DNA of 64,000 nt from Gammaproteobacteria bacterium (GCA_016705365.1 JADIYI010000008.1:744001-808000), one strand, 5' to 3'. Counted from the stretch's first letter, positions 35,988-44,404 are shown. Notes: generated from the sequence alone by a model not told the origin. A program made the numbers and translations.

Positions 35988-37715
35988 ATGCGCCATTTTG
36001 CCGGTTTGCTGTTTAGCGTCCTGGTGTCGTTTGCGGCCGTGGCCGGCGAGACGCCGGTCGCGGGGCGTTTCAGTCTCGAGGATGTCTATGCGCCGGTCGT
36101 TGCGACCCGCGGCATGGTGGTCACCGAGGAGGAGCTTGCCACCGATGTCGGGGTCGCGATCCTGCGCCGCGGAGGCAATGCGGTGGATGCGGCGGTGGCG
36201 GTCGGGCTGGCGCTTGCGGTGGTGCTTCCCGAGGCCGGCAATATCGGCGGCGGGGGCTTCATGCTGGTGCATCTGGCTGCCGGCGGGCGCACGGTAGCGA
36301 TCGATTACCGGGAGGTCGCTCCGCTCGGTGCGCAACGCGATATGTACCTCGCCGCGGACGGCAGCGTGGATCATGCGGAACTCGACCATGGCGCCAAAAG
36401 CATCGGGGTGCCCGGCACGCTGGCCGGTCTGGATCACGTATTGCGCGCATACGGGACGCTCGACTGGAAGGAACTCATCGAGCCGGCCATTGAGCTGGCG
36501 CATGATGGCTACGTACTGAACGCGACCCAGGCCGCCTCGCTGGCGATGGGCCGTGAACGCCTGCTGCGCAACGAGGAAGCGCGAAGGGTATTCATGGGCC
36601 CGGACGGGCAGAGCCCCGCCATGGGTTCGCGGCGCCGGTCTCCCGACCTGGCCAGAACCCTGAAGGCGCTGCGCCGTGATGGCGTGGCTGCGTTCTACCA
36701 GGGAGCGCTGGGTGAGCGCGTGGTCGCGGACGTGCAGCGCCTCGGCGGGGTGCTCGCCAGCGAGGACCTGCGTGCCTACCGCGTCGTGGAGCGCGAGCCG
36801 GTAACGGGCGAATATCGCGGCTATCACATCGTCTCGATGCCGCCACCGTCCTCGGGCGGCGTACACCTGGTGCAGATGCTGAATATCCTCGAGGGTTACC
36901 CGCTCGGCGCGATGGGCCTCGACAGCGCCGCCAGCGTGCACCTGATGTGCGAGGCCATGCGCCGCGCCTATGCCGACCGCAGCCGGTACCTCGGGGATCC
37001 GGATTTCGTCCGGGTGCCGGTTGCCGAGCTGACCAGCAAGGCCTATGCGGCGAGCCTGCGTGCCGGGATCGATCCGCTGCGGGCCACGCCGTCGGAGGAG
37101 GTGAAGCCGGGCGAGCTCGCGCCTTACGAAAGCCCCCAGACCACACACTTCTCGGTGATGGATCGCTGGGGCAATGCGGTCGCGAATACCTATACGCTGA
37201 ACTGGAGCTTCGGCAGCGGCATCGTGGCGCGCGGGACCGGCATTCTCCTCAATAACGAGATGGACGATTTTTCCGCCAAGCCCGGCGAACCGAATATCTA
37301 CGGGCTGATCGGTGGTGAAGCCAATGCGGTAGCGCCGCGCAAGCGACCGCTGTCGTCGATGACGCCGACCATGGTCATGAAGGACGGACAGGTGTTCGTG
37401 GTGACCGGCTCACCCGGTGGCAGCCAGATCATCACCACGGTGCTGCAGACGCTGGTCAACGTGATCGACCACGGCAGCAATATCCAGGGTGCAACCAACG
37501 CGCCGCGCTTCCATCACCAGTGGTGGCCCGACGAGCTGCTGGTCGAGAAGATCTTCAGCCCGGACACGATCGCGGTACTGCGTCGGCGCGGGCACCATGT
37601 GCGGAGCACCTCGCCCATTGGCACCACCCAGTCGATCCTGTATTGGGATGGCCTTTACCAGGGTGCAGCCGATCCGCGGCGCGGTGGTGGCAAGGCGGGC
37701 GGCCTGCAGCAATAG
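35988..37715 (+). CDS. ggt: Gamma-glutamyltransferase
   Basis: Periplasmic Ntn hydrolase of 575 residues that cleaves glutathione and transfers the gamma-glutamyl group. The N-terminus MRHFAGLLFSVLVSFAAVAG is a Sec signal peptide. The proenzyme is cut before Thr385 in the motif TTHFSVMD, releasing the small subunit. Other family marks are GGNAVDAAVAVGLALAVV, GNIGGGGFMLVH, MPPPSSGGVHL, LNNEMDDFS, RPLSSMTPT and TGSPGGSQIITTV. Start at 35988 follows CTGGAG; the longer frame upstream is antisense to bfr. Monocistronic and convergent with the next gene. Confidence 0.95.
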   Translation: MRHFAGLLFSVLVSFAAVAGETPVAGRFSLEDVYAPVVATRGMVVTEEELATDVGVAILRRGGNAVDAAVAVGLALAVVLPEAGNIGGGGFMLVHLAAGGRTVAIDYREVAPLGAQRDMYLAADGSVDHAELDHGAKSIGVPGTLAGLDHVLRAYGTLDWKELIEPAIELAHDGYVLNATQAASLAMGRERLLRNEEARRVFMGPDGQSPAMGSRRRSPDLARTLKALRRDGVAAFYQGALGERVVADVQRLGGVLASEDLRAYRVVEREPVTGEYRGYHIVSMPPPSSGGVHLVQMLNILEGYPLGAMGLDSAASVHLMCEAMRRAYADRSRYLGDPDFVRVPVAELTSKAYAASLRAGIDPLRATPSEEVKPGELAPYESPQTTHFSVMDRWGNAVANTYTLNWSFGSGIVARGTGILLNNEMDDFSAKPGEPNIYGLIGGEANAVAPRKRPLSSMTPTMVMKDGQVFVVTGSPGGSQIITTVLQTLVNVIDHGSNIQGATNAPRFHHQWWPDELLVEKIFSPDTIAVLRRRGHHVRSTSPIGTTQSILYWDGLYQGAADPRRGGGKAGGLQQ

Positions 37716-37718
37716 TAG

Positions 37719-38126
37719 CTACAGGCGGTCGCGCAAACCGCTCAGGTCATAGCCGGCGCGAGCGGCCGCACCGATGATGTCATCCGCAGCGAGTTCGCCG
37801 GCGCTGGCAAAGGCCCACAAGGTCGTGCAGCGCGTCCCGCTGCGGCAAAAAGCCAGCACCGGTTGCGCCGCGCTGGCCAGCAGTTGCCGAAACGCGATCA
37901 CGTCGTGCTCGGTCATCGCTCCCGAAATCACCGGCTGATGATGGTAGGCCAAGCCGTGCTGCTTCGCTATTGCAGCGAGCTCGGCGGCGCTCGGCTGCCC
38001 CTGCGACTCGCCATCGGGACGGTTGTTTATCACGGTCCTGAAGCCCAGTCGCGCGACCTCGGCCAGATCGTTGCCGGTCAATTGCGGCGCGACGCTCAGG
38101 GCGTCGCTGAGTTTGCGTGTATCCAC
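37719..38126 (-). CDS. TIGR01244-family sulfur transferase / DSP-like phosphatase
   Basis: A 135-residue protein of the beta-lactamase-hydrolase-like N-terminal family (DUF442, TIGR01244), a dual-specificity-phosphatase-like fold. The Cys-x5-Arg active loop is FCRSGTRCTTLWA; VINNRPDGES and HHQPVISG are family features. Homologues are tied to sulfide metabolism or are annotated as phosphatases; substrate not known. It ends 3 bp past the convergent ggt stop, and a link to glutathione/cysteine turnover is possible but not shown. Confidence 0.85.
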   Translation of the reverse strand: MDTRKLSDALSVAPQLTGNDLAEVARLGFRTVINNRPDGESQGQPSAAELAAIAKQHGLAYHHQPVISGAMTEHDVIAFRQLLASAAQPVLAFCRSGTRCTTLWAFASAGELAADDIIGAAARAGYDLSGLRDRL

Positions 38127-38190
38127 GGGATTGTCCTCGGAAAGCGGCGGCAGGATTGAGCGATGCGCGCTCGCGGAGCGGATAGCGGGC

Positions 38191-38823
38191 CTACGCAGGG
38201 CCGCGTCGACGGCCGATCAGGCCCAGCGCACCGAGCCCCGCGAGCAGCAAGCTCAGGGTCCCGGGAACGGGAACCGCCGTCGGTGGCCTCGATTGGCCCT
38301 CGAGCGCGAAGCCGACGTAGTATTGATTGCCCGCCAGCTCGCCGTTGGGGCGAAAGTAGCTATCGTCGCCGGCGCGCTTGTCGCTGCCCCAGCTCATGAA
38401 ATTGCCGTTGATGCCGGTCAGGCTGATCCAGTACGAGCCTGCATCGAGGGTCCATTCGGGCAGATCCACTATCGCGTAATGGGTCGACTCCGAGCCCAGC
38501 TGAAGGTAATCGCTCCCGGAAAAATTGCGGCTGAACAGCCGCTTGCCCTGCGGGGCGTCCCAGATCGAGACGTTGAGATCGTTGCTGCCGCTCACGGTGT
38601 GGTCGAGCACTGCGAATGTGCCGCCCTGCAGCATCGAGGACTGCGCCAAGGTGAACGAGGCAAACATGCGGAAATTCAGGGTATCGGTATTGCAGGGCGA
38701 GCACCAGCCGCCGTCCCACGAGTCGAGCGGCTGCTCGTAGAGCGGCGCGGCGCTCGCAGTGCCCGCGAACAGGCAGCAAGCCAAAGACAATCGAAGCAAT
38801 GGTGCAATTTTTCCTGCAGGCAT
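38191..38823 (-). CDS. PEP-CTERM-like sorted extracellular protein
   Basis: A 210-residue exported protein. Residues 1-26 form a Sec signal peptide (LACCLFAGTASA-A). The body is a beta-rich, Trp/Gly/Ser-rich domain of unknown function. The C-terminus has the tripartite PEP-CTERM signal: a short VPVPGT motif, a hydrophobic helix SLLLAGLGALGLIG and the basic end RRRGPA. Proteins of this type are processed by an exosortase and usually reach the surface or matrix. The VPVPG motif differs from the VPEID of the nearby exosortase E substrate, so another exosortase may process it. No sigma-54 motif was found upstream. Confidence 0.82.
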   Translation of the reverse strand: MPAGKIAPLLRLSLACCLFAGTASAAPLYEQPLDSWDGGWCSPCNTDTLNFRMFASFTLAQSSMLQGGTFAVLDHTVSGSNDLNVSIWDAPQGKRLFSRNFSGSDYLQLGSESTHYAIVDLPEWTLDAGSYWISLTGINGNFMSWGSDKRAGDDSYFRPNGELAGNQYYVGFALEGQSRPPTAVPVPGTLSLLLAGLGALGLIGRRRGPA

Positions 38824-39046
38824 TGGCTGCCTCCTGCTTGGGTTGCGGGTGAACGTTGGCGTCCCATCCGAGAGTATGGACTACAGATCGCGCCACGTCA
38901 TCGTTGGCGTGAATGGCCCGCGCCCGGGTTGCGTTTGAAGCGAGCGCGGGCGGGCGGTGAATCGACGCTGCGCGTGGCAAGCCGGTGCGATGATTTGACC
39001 TGCGCCGACCCAGCGCATAGATTGGATTCCTCGACGGTGAGGGACG

Positions 39047-40366
39047 ATGCAAACCATTTCCGACCCGCAGCAATGGCAGCAGTGGCTCGCGCAAGCCGGA
39101 CATTTACTGCAGACAACCGTGCTGGTGCAATCGACGCTGATCCAGCTCGGCGCCGTGCTGCTCGCCGGAGCGTTTGCCGGGCTGGCGGCGAATCACCTGC
39201 GCGGCCTGCTGGGTGCGCTGGGCGATCGTGCCCGCGATTCGGCCGGGATGCGCAAGGTCATCGCTCGCGCCCAGGCGCTGGCACTGGCCGGCACCTGGCT
39301 GATCATCCAGTGGCTGATCCTCCTCGGCGCCCGTGCGCTGGAATGGCCGAGCGGTTTGCTCACGGTCACCGTCAACCTGCTCGCGGCCTGGGTGATCATC
39401 CGCCTGTTGTCGGGTTTCGTGCGCGATCCGATCTTTGCCAAGTTCATATCGATCGCGATCTGGGTGATCGCTGCACTCAATATACTCGGCTGGCTCGAGC
39501 GGGCAATCGCGCTGCTCGACGGTTTTGCGATGAGCTTCGGCGATCTTCGCATCTCCCTTCTGGTCGTGATCAAGGCGGTGCTGTCGCTCGCGGTATTGCT
39601 GTGGGTTGCCACGGTGGTATCGGAAATGTTCGAGCGCCGCATCAAGGGCTCGAAGGATCTCACCCCATCGGTGCAGGTGCTGTTTTCGAAGCTGTTCCAG
39701 ATCGTACTGATCGCCATTGCGTTCATCGCGGCCCTGAGCACGGTGGGTATCGACCTCTCGGCCTTCGCGGTACTCGGCGGTGCGATCGGTGTCGGTATCG
39801 GTTTCGGCCTGCAGAAAATCGTCTCGAACCTGATCAGCGGCATCATCCTGCTGCTCGACAAGTCGATCAAGCCCGGTGATGTGATCACCGTCGGCGTCTA
39901 TTATGGCGTGGTCAATTCGCTTGGTGCGCGCTATGTCTCGGTGATCACGCGCGACGGCATCGAGCACCTGATCCCGAACGAGGAACTGATCACCAACCGG
40001 GTCGAGAACTGGTCATACAGCGACAGCAATATCCGGTTGAAGGTGCAGATCGGGGTGCACTACAAAGCCGATATCCACCGTGCTCTCGCGTTGTGTGTGG
40101 AGGCTGCCGGCGAGGTGCCGCGGGTACTGAAGGAACCGGCCCCGGCAGGATTGCTGCGCGGCTTTGGCGACAGCTCGGTCGATCTCGAGCTGCGTTTCTG
40201 GGTCAACGATCCTCAGAATGGCCGTGCCAGCGTATGCAGCGATGTGCTGCTGCGTATCTGGGACAAGTTTCACGAGCATGGGATAGAGATTCCCTACCCG
40301 CAGCGTGATCTTCACCTGCGCACGCCGTCCGATATCGAGGGTCTGTTGCGCAGTTCGCGCGGATAG
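39047..40366 (+). CDS. Mechanosensitive ion channel (MscS family)
   Basis: A 439-residue inner-membrane channel. About five hydrophobic segments lie within residues 25-275. The pore-lining helix is AFAVLGGAIGVGIGFGLQKIVSNLISG, rich in Gly/Ala as in MscS TM3. The beta domain follows with SIKPGDVITVG, YVSVITRDGIEHLIPNEELITNRVENWS. The soluble C-terminal vestibule ends with IPYPQRDLHL, the classic MscS motif. It releases solutes on hypo-osmotic shock. It lies between the PEP-CTERM-like and exosortase E genes, but nothing in the sequence ties it to sorting. Confidence 0.93.
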   Translation: MQTISDPQQWQQWLAQAGHLLQTTVLVQSTLIQLGAVLLAGAFAGLAANHLRGLLGALGDRARDSAGMRKVIARAQALALAGTWLIIQWLILLGARALEWPSGLLTVTVNLLAAWVIIRLLSGFVRDPIFAKFISIAIWVIAALNILGWLERAIALLDGFAMSFGDLRISLLVVIKAVLSLAVLLWVATVVSEMFERRIKGSKDLTPSVQVLFSKLFQIVLIAIAFIAALSTVGIDLSAFAVLGGAIGVGIGFGLQKIVSNLISGIILLLDKSIKPGDVITVGVYYGVVNSLGARYVSVITRDGIEHLIPNEELITNRVENWSYSDSNIRLKVQIGVHYKADIHRALALCVEAAGEVPRVLKEPAPAGLLRGFGDSSVDLELRFWVNDPQNGRASVCSDVLLRIWDKFHEHGIEIPYPQRDLHLRTPSDIEGLLRSSRG

Positions 40367-40398
40367 ATAGATAGCGGCATTCGCACGCGAGCGGAGGG

Positions 40399-42024
40399 CT
40401 ACCAGTAAACCCATTGTGCAGTCAGCAGCACGTAGGCGGTCACCAGGGCGTTGGTAACCATGTGCGCCAGCACCGCGTCGAGTACCCGGCCATGCCGATA
40501 GCGCGCCCATGCGTACAGGAGTCCTGCCAGCGTCCCCGCCATCCAGGCGCCGTGGAGCAGGCCGAAGGCCAGCGAGGAACCCGCTATCGCGAACCAGTTC
40601 AGCGGCAGCCTGTCGCTCATTGCCGCTTCGCGTCCGCAAAGCTTGCTCAACATGTACCCGCGAAACGCCAGTTCCTCGGCCAGTGGCACGGTGATGATCG
40701 AGCCGATGCTGCGCATCAGCAGCCAGCCAATGGTGATGGCGGGTATCGACTGCGCCAGCGCGAGCGAAAATGCCGCATCCGCATCCGCATTCTTTGGCAC
40801 GGTCAGCAACCACAACCCGAACACCACGATGCCCGCCAGTACCGGCTCCCATGCGGGCCGGTAGCTACGCAGTTCGAGCGCGCGCCAGAAACAGAGCAGG
40901 ACCGCGCCGGTCGCCAATACCCGCAGTGGGTAAAGCCAATCAAAGCCGGCTGAAAAGGCGCCGCTGACAAGTGTCACCGCCAGCAGCACGACGATCGGCA
41001 GCAGCATTGCGGTGGACAGCGGTTCGTGCCTGCGGGCCACCTGCGCGACGGGTGGTTTGTTGCGCACGAAAAATTGTGCGTTGTGAATGAGCGCGATCAA
41101 TCCCAGGGCGATCGCGATGAATGCGATCCAGCCCGCCTGGGAATGAAATCCACCCAGCGCGATTTCCGGTGACCAACTGTCCCCGATGGCGATGAGCACC
41201 GTGATTCGCAGGGCATTGAACAACCAGATCGCAACGATGCCTATCGGATAGAGCAGCAAGGCCCTGGGAAAGCGCAACTCCGCGCGAAACAGGCTCAGGT
41301 ACAGGGTCAGGAAGCCGATGATCAATCCGATACCCTCGTAGCCCGAGCAGTCAGGCGCGATATTCACGCGAAATTCGCTGGTGCCGAGGATCTTGTCGTT
41401 GAGCTCGGCGTAGATCATTTCGTCCGGGTACATCAGGGCGAGCAATCGTGCCGAGACGTGGAAAGTCAGTTCGGCGAGCGAACCCCACAAGCCCTGGCTG
41501 AGGCGCGCGACGACAGTCACCGCAGCGGCGACCAGCGCCGACAACAGCATTGCCTGTCGCAGCCGGCCCAGGAAAGAAAACCAGAAGCGGTAATGCGCCA
41601 GGCACGCAATGAACAGCAGCAGCGTTGCGGCGGCGAGAAAAACCCAGGCAATCAGCGTGGCCGAGGAAACCGCGCATGCCTCCAGGCTGGCAAAAAACAC
41701 GTCGGAGCAGACGTAGAAAAGAGCAAACACCGACAGTTGGGCGAACAGGTACCGCTGCCAGTGGTGGCGTAGCGCCGCCCCGCACAGTTCCTGCCACAAA
41801 CCGCGCAGGTTGGGCAGCATTGCCACCATCAGACCGGCGGCAAACAACAGGCCGAAATGCGTGGCCTGCACCGCATAGAACAGATACGGTTTGCACGCCT
41901 CGCTGACCCTGAGGTTGTGCGCATCGATGGCGGCGAACTCGGCAAACGCCAGCAGCACCAGCAAGACGATGCGCCAGCCGGCGCGCGTGTTGTCCGCAGA
42001 CTCTTCAGGGGGAGCCGTGCTCAT
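40399..42024 (-). CDS. Exosortase E / CPBP-protease fusion (VPEID-CTERM system)
   Basis: A 541-residue polytopic membrane protein of two fused parts. Residues 1-310 are an exosortase: catalytic Cys226 in IAPDCSGYEG, Arg273 in NALRITV and His294 in GGFHSQAGW, a cysteine transpeptidase-like triad that cleaves CTERM tails. Residues ~320-541 are a CAAX/CPBP intramembrane protease with Glu450-Glu451 in AEELAFRGY, His491 in FGLLHGAW and His521 in AHMVTNAL. This is the known 'exosortase E/protease, VPEID-CTERM' architecture. Its expected substrate is encoded divergently at 42515. A TATACT-like -10 lies just upstream (42062-42067, minus). Confidence 0.93.
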   Translation of the reverse strand: MSTAPPEESADNTRAGWRIVLLVLLAFAEFAAIDAHNLRVSEACKPYLFYAVQATHFGLLFAAGLMVAMLPNLRGLWQELCGAALRHHWQRYLFAQLSVFALFYVCSDVFFASLEACAVSSATLIAWVFLAAATLLLFIACLAHYRFWFSFLGRLRQAMLLSALVAAAVTVVARLSQGLWGSLAELTFHVSARLLALMYPDEMIYAELNDKILGTSEFRVNIAPDCSGYEGIGLIIGFLTLYLSLFRAELRFPRALLLYPIGIVAIWLFNALRITVLIAIGDSWSPEIALGGFHSQAGWIAFIAIALGLIALIHNAQFFVRNKPPVAQVARRHEPLSTAMLLPIVVLLAVTLVSGAFSAGFDWLYPLRVLATGAVLLCFWRALELRSYRPAWEPVLAGIVVFGLWLLTVPKNADADAAFSLALAQSIPAITIGWLLMRSIGSIITVPLAEELAFRGYMLSKLCGREAAMSDRLPLNWFAIAGSSLAFGLLHGAWMAGTLAGLLYAWARYRHGRVLDAVLAHMVTNALVTAYVLLTAQWVYW

Positions 42025-42365
42025 GATCGTGTCCGAAGCTGATTCGCGGGATAGCTGCGCGAGTATAGTTCAAAGCACGAGATCGGAAATCGCGTAGTCG
42101 TGGCGCCGCCTTTTGCGCGTGCCGGAATCCAAATGTTCTGGCTTCAGTGGCAGATATTGCCGCGTTGGCTGTTGTTTCCGGTGTTCTGCGCCTCGCGCAT
42201 TACGGATCGCTCGCGCCGGCGACCGATCCCGTGCAGCGCAGCACCATGAAACGGGATCCTGTCACGCAGTCCAATGGCGCAATACCGTCGAATATCTTTA
42301 CGCGAAATTTCGGTAGGGGTTAATATAATTCAATAACTACATGATAAATATAGAATAAAAATTTC

Positions 42366-42382
42366 AGGCATACCCTTTGCTT
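42366..42382 (+). promoter_or_regulatory. Sigma-54-type (-24/-12) promoter of the VPEID-CTERM gene
   Basis: AGGCATACCCTTTGCTT has GG at 42367-42368 and GC at 42379-42380, separated by exactly 10 bases as in the -24/-12 consensus TGGCAYRNNNNTTGCW, with most flanking positions matched. Transcription would begin near 42392, leaving a leader of about 120 nt. RpoN together with PrsK/PrsR-type regulators is known to control PEP-CTERM targets in several bacteria; applying this to VPEID-CTERM here is inference. Confidence 0.65.
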
Positions 42383-42427
42383 GAGTGATGGCGAACCTTC
42401 AAGCGTCGAGTTTGCGGTTCTTCAGGA

Positions 42428-42465
42428 CCAAGTCCGATTGTACCTCGGTGTACCAACGGACTTGG
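42428..42465 (+). promoter_or_regulatory. Leader hairpin upstream of the VPEID-CTERM gene
   Basis: Perfect 9 bp arms CCAAGTCCG (42428-42436) and CGGACTTGG (42457-42465), with a second GTAC/GTAC pair inside (42440-42443 and 42450-42453). There is no U-tract immediately after it, so it is not a simple terminator; it sits in the predicted 5' leader and could control translation or mRNA stability. Confidence 0.6.
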
Positions 42466-42514
42466 GCTCAGATGCGGGGGTTTTTCAAAAGTTCACTGTA
42501 GGAAGGAGTTGGAA

Positions 42515-42835
42515 ATGAAAACAAGGCTTTTGGTATCGGCAGCAGTGTGCGCCCTGGCGTTGGGCAGTGTGAACACATATGCCGGCAACTTTGGTCATGG
42601 CTACGGCAACAATGGAGGCAAAGACAACTTCAGCAAATTCGAGAAATTCAAAGGCTTTGACCAGGGCAAGAAATTCGACAAGTTCAAAGACTGGGACAAG
42701 CGCGACAAAGACTGGGGCAAAGGCAAGGGGAATTGCGGAAGCGTACCCGAGATCGATGCCGCGAGCGGAACGCTGGGCCTTGGCCTCACCGCGGGCCTTA
42801 TTGCCCTGCTGAGGGGGCGTCGTCGCACCAGCTGA
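42515..42835 (+). CDS. VPEID-CTERM sorting-domain protein, small exported
   Basis: A 106-residue protein. Residues 1-23 are a signal peptide (VCALALGSVNTYA). Residues 24-76 form a low-complexity mature chain rich in Lys, Phe, Asp and Gly (KFEKFKGFDQGKKFDKFKDW). Residues 77-106 are the sorting tail: VPEIDAASGT, hydrophobic helix LGLGLTAGLIALL and basic end RGRRRTS. The ATG at 42515 is preceded by GGAAGGAGTT; a TTG two codons earlier overlaps the site and was rejected. It is divergent from exosortase E, its presumed processing enzyme. After cleavage a free, highly charged ~53-residue peptide would be exported. Confidence 0.85.
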   Translation: MKTRLLVSAAVCALALGSVNTYAGNFGHGYGNNGGKDNFSKFEKFKGFDQGKKFDKFKDWDKRDKDWGKGKGNCGSVPEIDAASGTLGLGLTAGLIALLRGRRRTS

Positions 42836-42883
42836 TTCCTGGCGCTCGGGAAGTTGGTCTTGCGACCAGTCGATTCCGGATTG

Positions 42884-42910
42884 AAACCCGCCCACTGGGC
42901 GGGTTTTTTT
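42884..42910 (+). terminator. Rho-independent terminator of the VPEID-CTERM gene
   Basis: A perfect 10 bp stem AAACCCGCCC (42884-42893) with GGGCGGGTTT (42897-42906), loop ACT, followed by a run of seven T (42904-42910). It lies 49 bp after the stop codon and is the clearest intrinsic terminator in the window, implying a dedicated monocistronic transcript. Confidence 0.9.
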
Positions 42911-43002
42911 CGCCTGCGACAGGCTGTTACTGGTTCCCCGGGCGCTAGATTCACAACGGTGGGCACCTATACTGCCAATCGTGTGGTGAACGGATGTGAA
43001 TC

Positions 43003-43662
43003 ATGATCGGCATGCGTGCTTTGCTTCTTCTCTCTGCTGCCTTGCTCGGCAACCCGGTTGCTGCCGGCGAAATCGAGGAGTTGCAGGCAAGAGCAAACCA
43101 GGGCGATGCGGTTTCCCAGGCGGAATTGGGTTTGCGATTCGCGGAGGGAGACGGAGTGGAGCAGGAGTTCGGGCAAGCGTTTCATTGGTGGACGCTGGCC
43201 GCGAATCAGGGTGATGCCCTGGCCCAGCGCAACCTGGGAGTGATGTACGCACAGGGCGACCATGTCGCGCAGGATTACACCCGGGCCGTGTACTGGTACA
43301 CCCTGGCGGCAAATCAGGGCAGCGTGCGCGCCCAGTTCGATCTGGGCGTGATGTACCGCGAGGGCGCCGGCATCCGCCAGGACAATGCTCAGGCGGCCAA
43401 CTGGTTCACGCTGGCCGCCAACGGGGGCAGCGTCGCGGCCCAGTATTACCTTGGCGTGATGTATACCAAGGGTGCGGGTGTCGCGCAGGATTATCGCCAA
43501 TCGTTCATCTGGTGTTCCATTGCCGCGGACAACGGTGATGAAGGTGCGCCGCTATACCGTGATTTTGCCGCGACCAAGCTGGCGCCCGCTGTTCTGGACG
43601 AAGCGCGGCTCGAAGCCAAAGCGCTACGCGACAGAATTGCGCAGGCGGAGGAGGAGGAATAG
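43003..43662 (+). CDS. Sel1-repeat (SEL1-like TPR) protein, exported
   Basis: A 219-residue protein with a signal peptide (MIGMRALLLLSAALLGNPVAAG) followed by four ~36-residue Sel1 repeats at about 31-176, each with the LGVMYxxGxGVxQDYxxAxxWYxLAANQG pattern, then a short acidic helical end (AQAEEEE). Sel1 repeats form alpha-solenoids that bind partner proteins; the partner here is unknown. Met4 is an alternative start. It follows the terminator of the VPEID-CTERM gene and is convergent with the TetR gene, so it is its own transcription unit. Confidence 0.87.
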   Translation: MIGMRALLLLSAALLGNPVAAGEIEELQARANQGDAVSQAELGLRFAEGDGVEQEFGQAFHWWTLAANQGDALAQRNLGVMYAQGDHVAQDYTRAVYWYTLAANQGSVRAQFDLGVMYREGAGIRQDNAQAANWFTLAANGGSVAAQYYLGVMYTKGAGVAQDYRQSFIWCSIAADNGDEGAPLYRDFAATKLAPAVLDEARLEAKALRDRIAQAEEEE

Positions 43663-43675
43663 CGCGGCGCCGGCC

Positions 43676-44326
43676 TCAGATTGACCCGGGCGACGCATCT
43701 GCTTCGCGCGGCAGCAGAAGCGGTGCGGCGATCTCGATCCAGCGTTCGATGACGCGCGCGATATACGCCGGGTCCGCGGTGTACTGCTCCTGTATCACCA
43801 GGCCGCGGATCAGGCACGCGTTCATCACCATCAGCAGATCCACGTCATCCTCGCGGCCGCTCGCGGCCTCGTAGCCGGCGCGTGTCAACGCGGCCGACTG
43901 CTCGTGCCATGTCTGCAACTCCGGAGCGACGCGGATTTTCAGCGCCGGATCAGTGCGCATGCGCACGAGGATTTCGAGCAGCGCGCGAAACTCGTCGGTG
44001 TTGGCGCCTTTCTGCCAGGTGTTCATCAGTTCGCGGGCGCTCGAGCGCGCCGCCCTGGGGCGGCGCGTGTTGCGGATCTGCAGGAAGGTGGCATTGTTCA
44101 GCAGCCAGTTCGCGGTGGCCGCCATCAGGTCTTCCTTGCTCGGAAAATGATGCTGCAGCGCGCCCTTCGATACGCCGGCACGCTCGACCACCCGATTGAT
44201 CGAGGTGTCGGCATAGCCGTGTTCGACCAGGCATTCGGTCACCGCGCGGCAGATCCTGTTGCGCGCGATGGCTCGTTTTTGCTCCTGTTTGCCAGTTGTC
44301 GCGCCGTGCGGCGGTGGTTTGGACAT
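43676..44326 (-). CDS. TetR/AcrR family transcriptional regulator
   Basis: A 216-residue regulator. The helix-turn-helix lies at about residues 20-65 (AVTECLVEHGYADTSINRVVERAGVSKGALQHHFPSKEDLM in outline), with a larger C-terminal ligand-binding domain. It is divergent from the AtuA-carboxylase operon starting at 44465, so it probably represses that operon in response to an acyl-CoA or related ligand, as AtuR does in Pseudomonas. The long frame upstream of 44326 is antisense to AtuA and was trimmed. Confidence 0.92.
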   Translation of the reverse strand: MSKPPPHGATTGKQEQKRAIARNRICRAVTECLVEHGYADTSINRVVERAGVSKGALQHHFPSKEDLMAATANWLLNNATFLQIRNTRRPRAARSSARELMNTWQKGANTDEFRALLEILVRMRTDPALKIRVAPELQTWHEQSAALTRAGYEAASGREDDVDLLMVMNACLIRGLVIQEQYTADPAYIARVIERWIEIAAPLLLPREADASPGSI

Positions 44327-44382
44327 GAGGCGATCCGGGCGTGCCGGTGCGTTGGCTGAAGTGTAGCGACTATAGCATATAA

Positions 44383-44404
44383 AAACAATACGGACGGCTT
44401 GTTT
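44383..44404. promoter_or_regulatory. Candidate TetR operator
   Basis: A 22 bp imperfect dyad with perfect 6 bp arms AAACAA and TTGTTT and a 10 bp centre. It lies in the 138 bp divergent gap between the TetR gene and the AtuA-like gene, next to the sequence TATAGCATATAA, which may contain a -10 element. Position and symmetry fit autoregulation; no family consensus was available to compare. Confidence 0.45.

Larger units (their letters stand above)
42025..42514. other. 490 bp divergent intergenic region between exosortase E and its substrate
   Basis: The first ~230 bp are G+C-rich with no recognisable gene. From 42290 it becomes AT-rich (42310-42365) and then carries a sigma-54-type promoter (42366-42382), an inverted repeat (42428-42465) and the ribosome binding site of the VPEID-CTERM gene. 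An enhancer site for a sigma-54 activator would be expected in the upstream half, but I cannot assign one. Confidence 0.6.

Noticed and set aside
38824..39046. Sigma-54 promoter upstream of the PEP-CTERM-like gene
   Set aside because: No GG-N10-GC pair with acceptable flanks was found on the minus strand.
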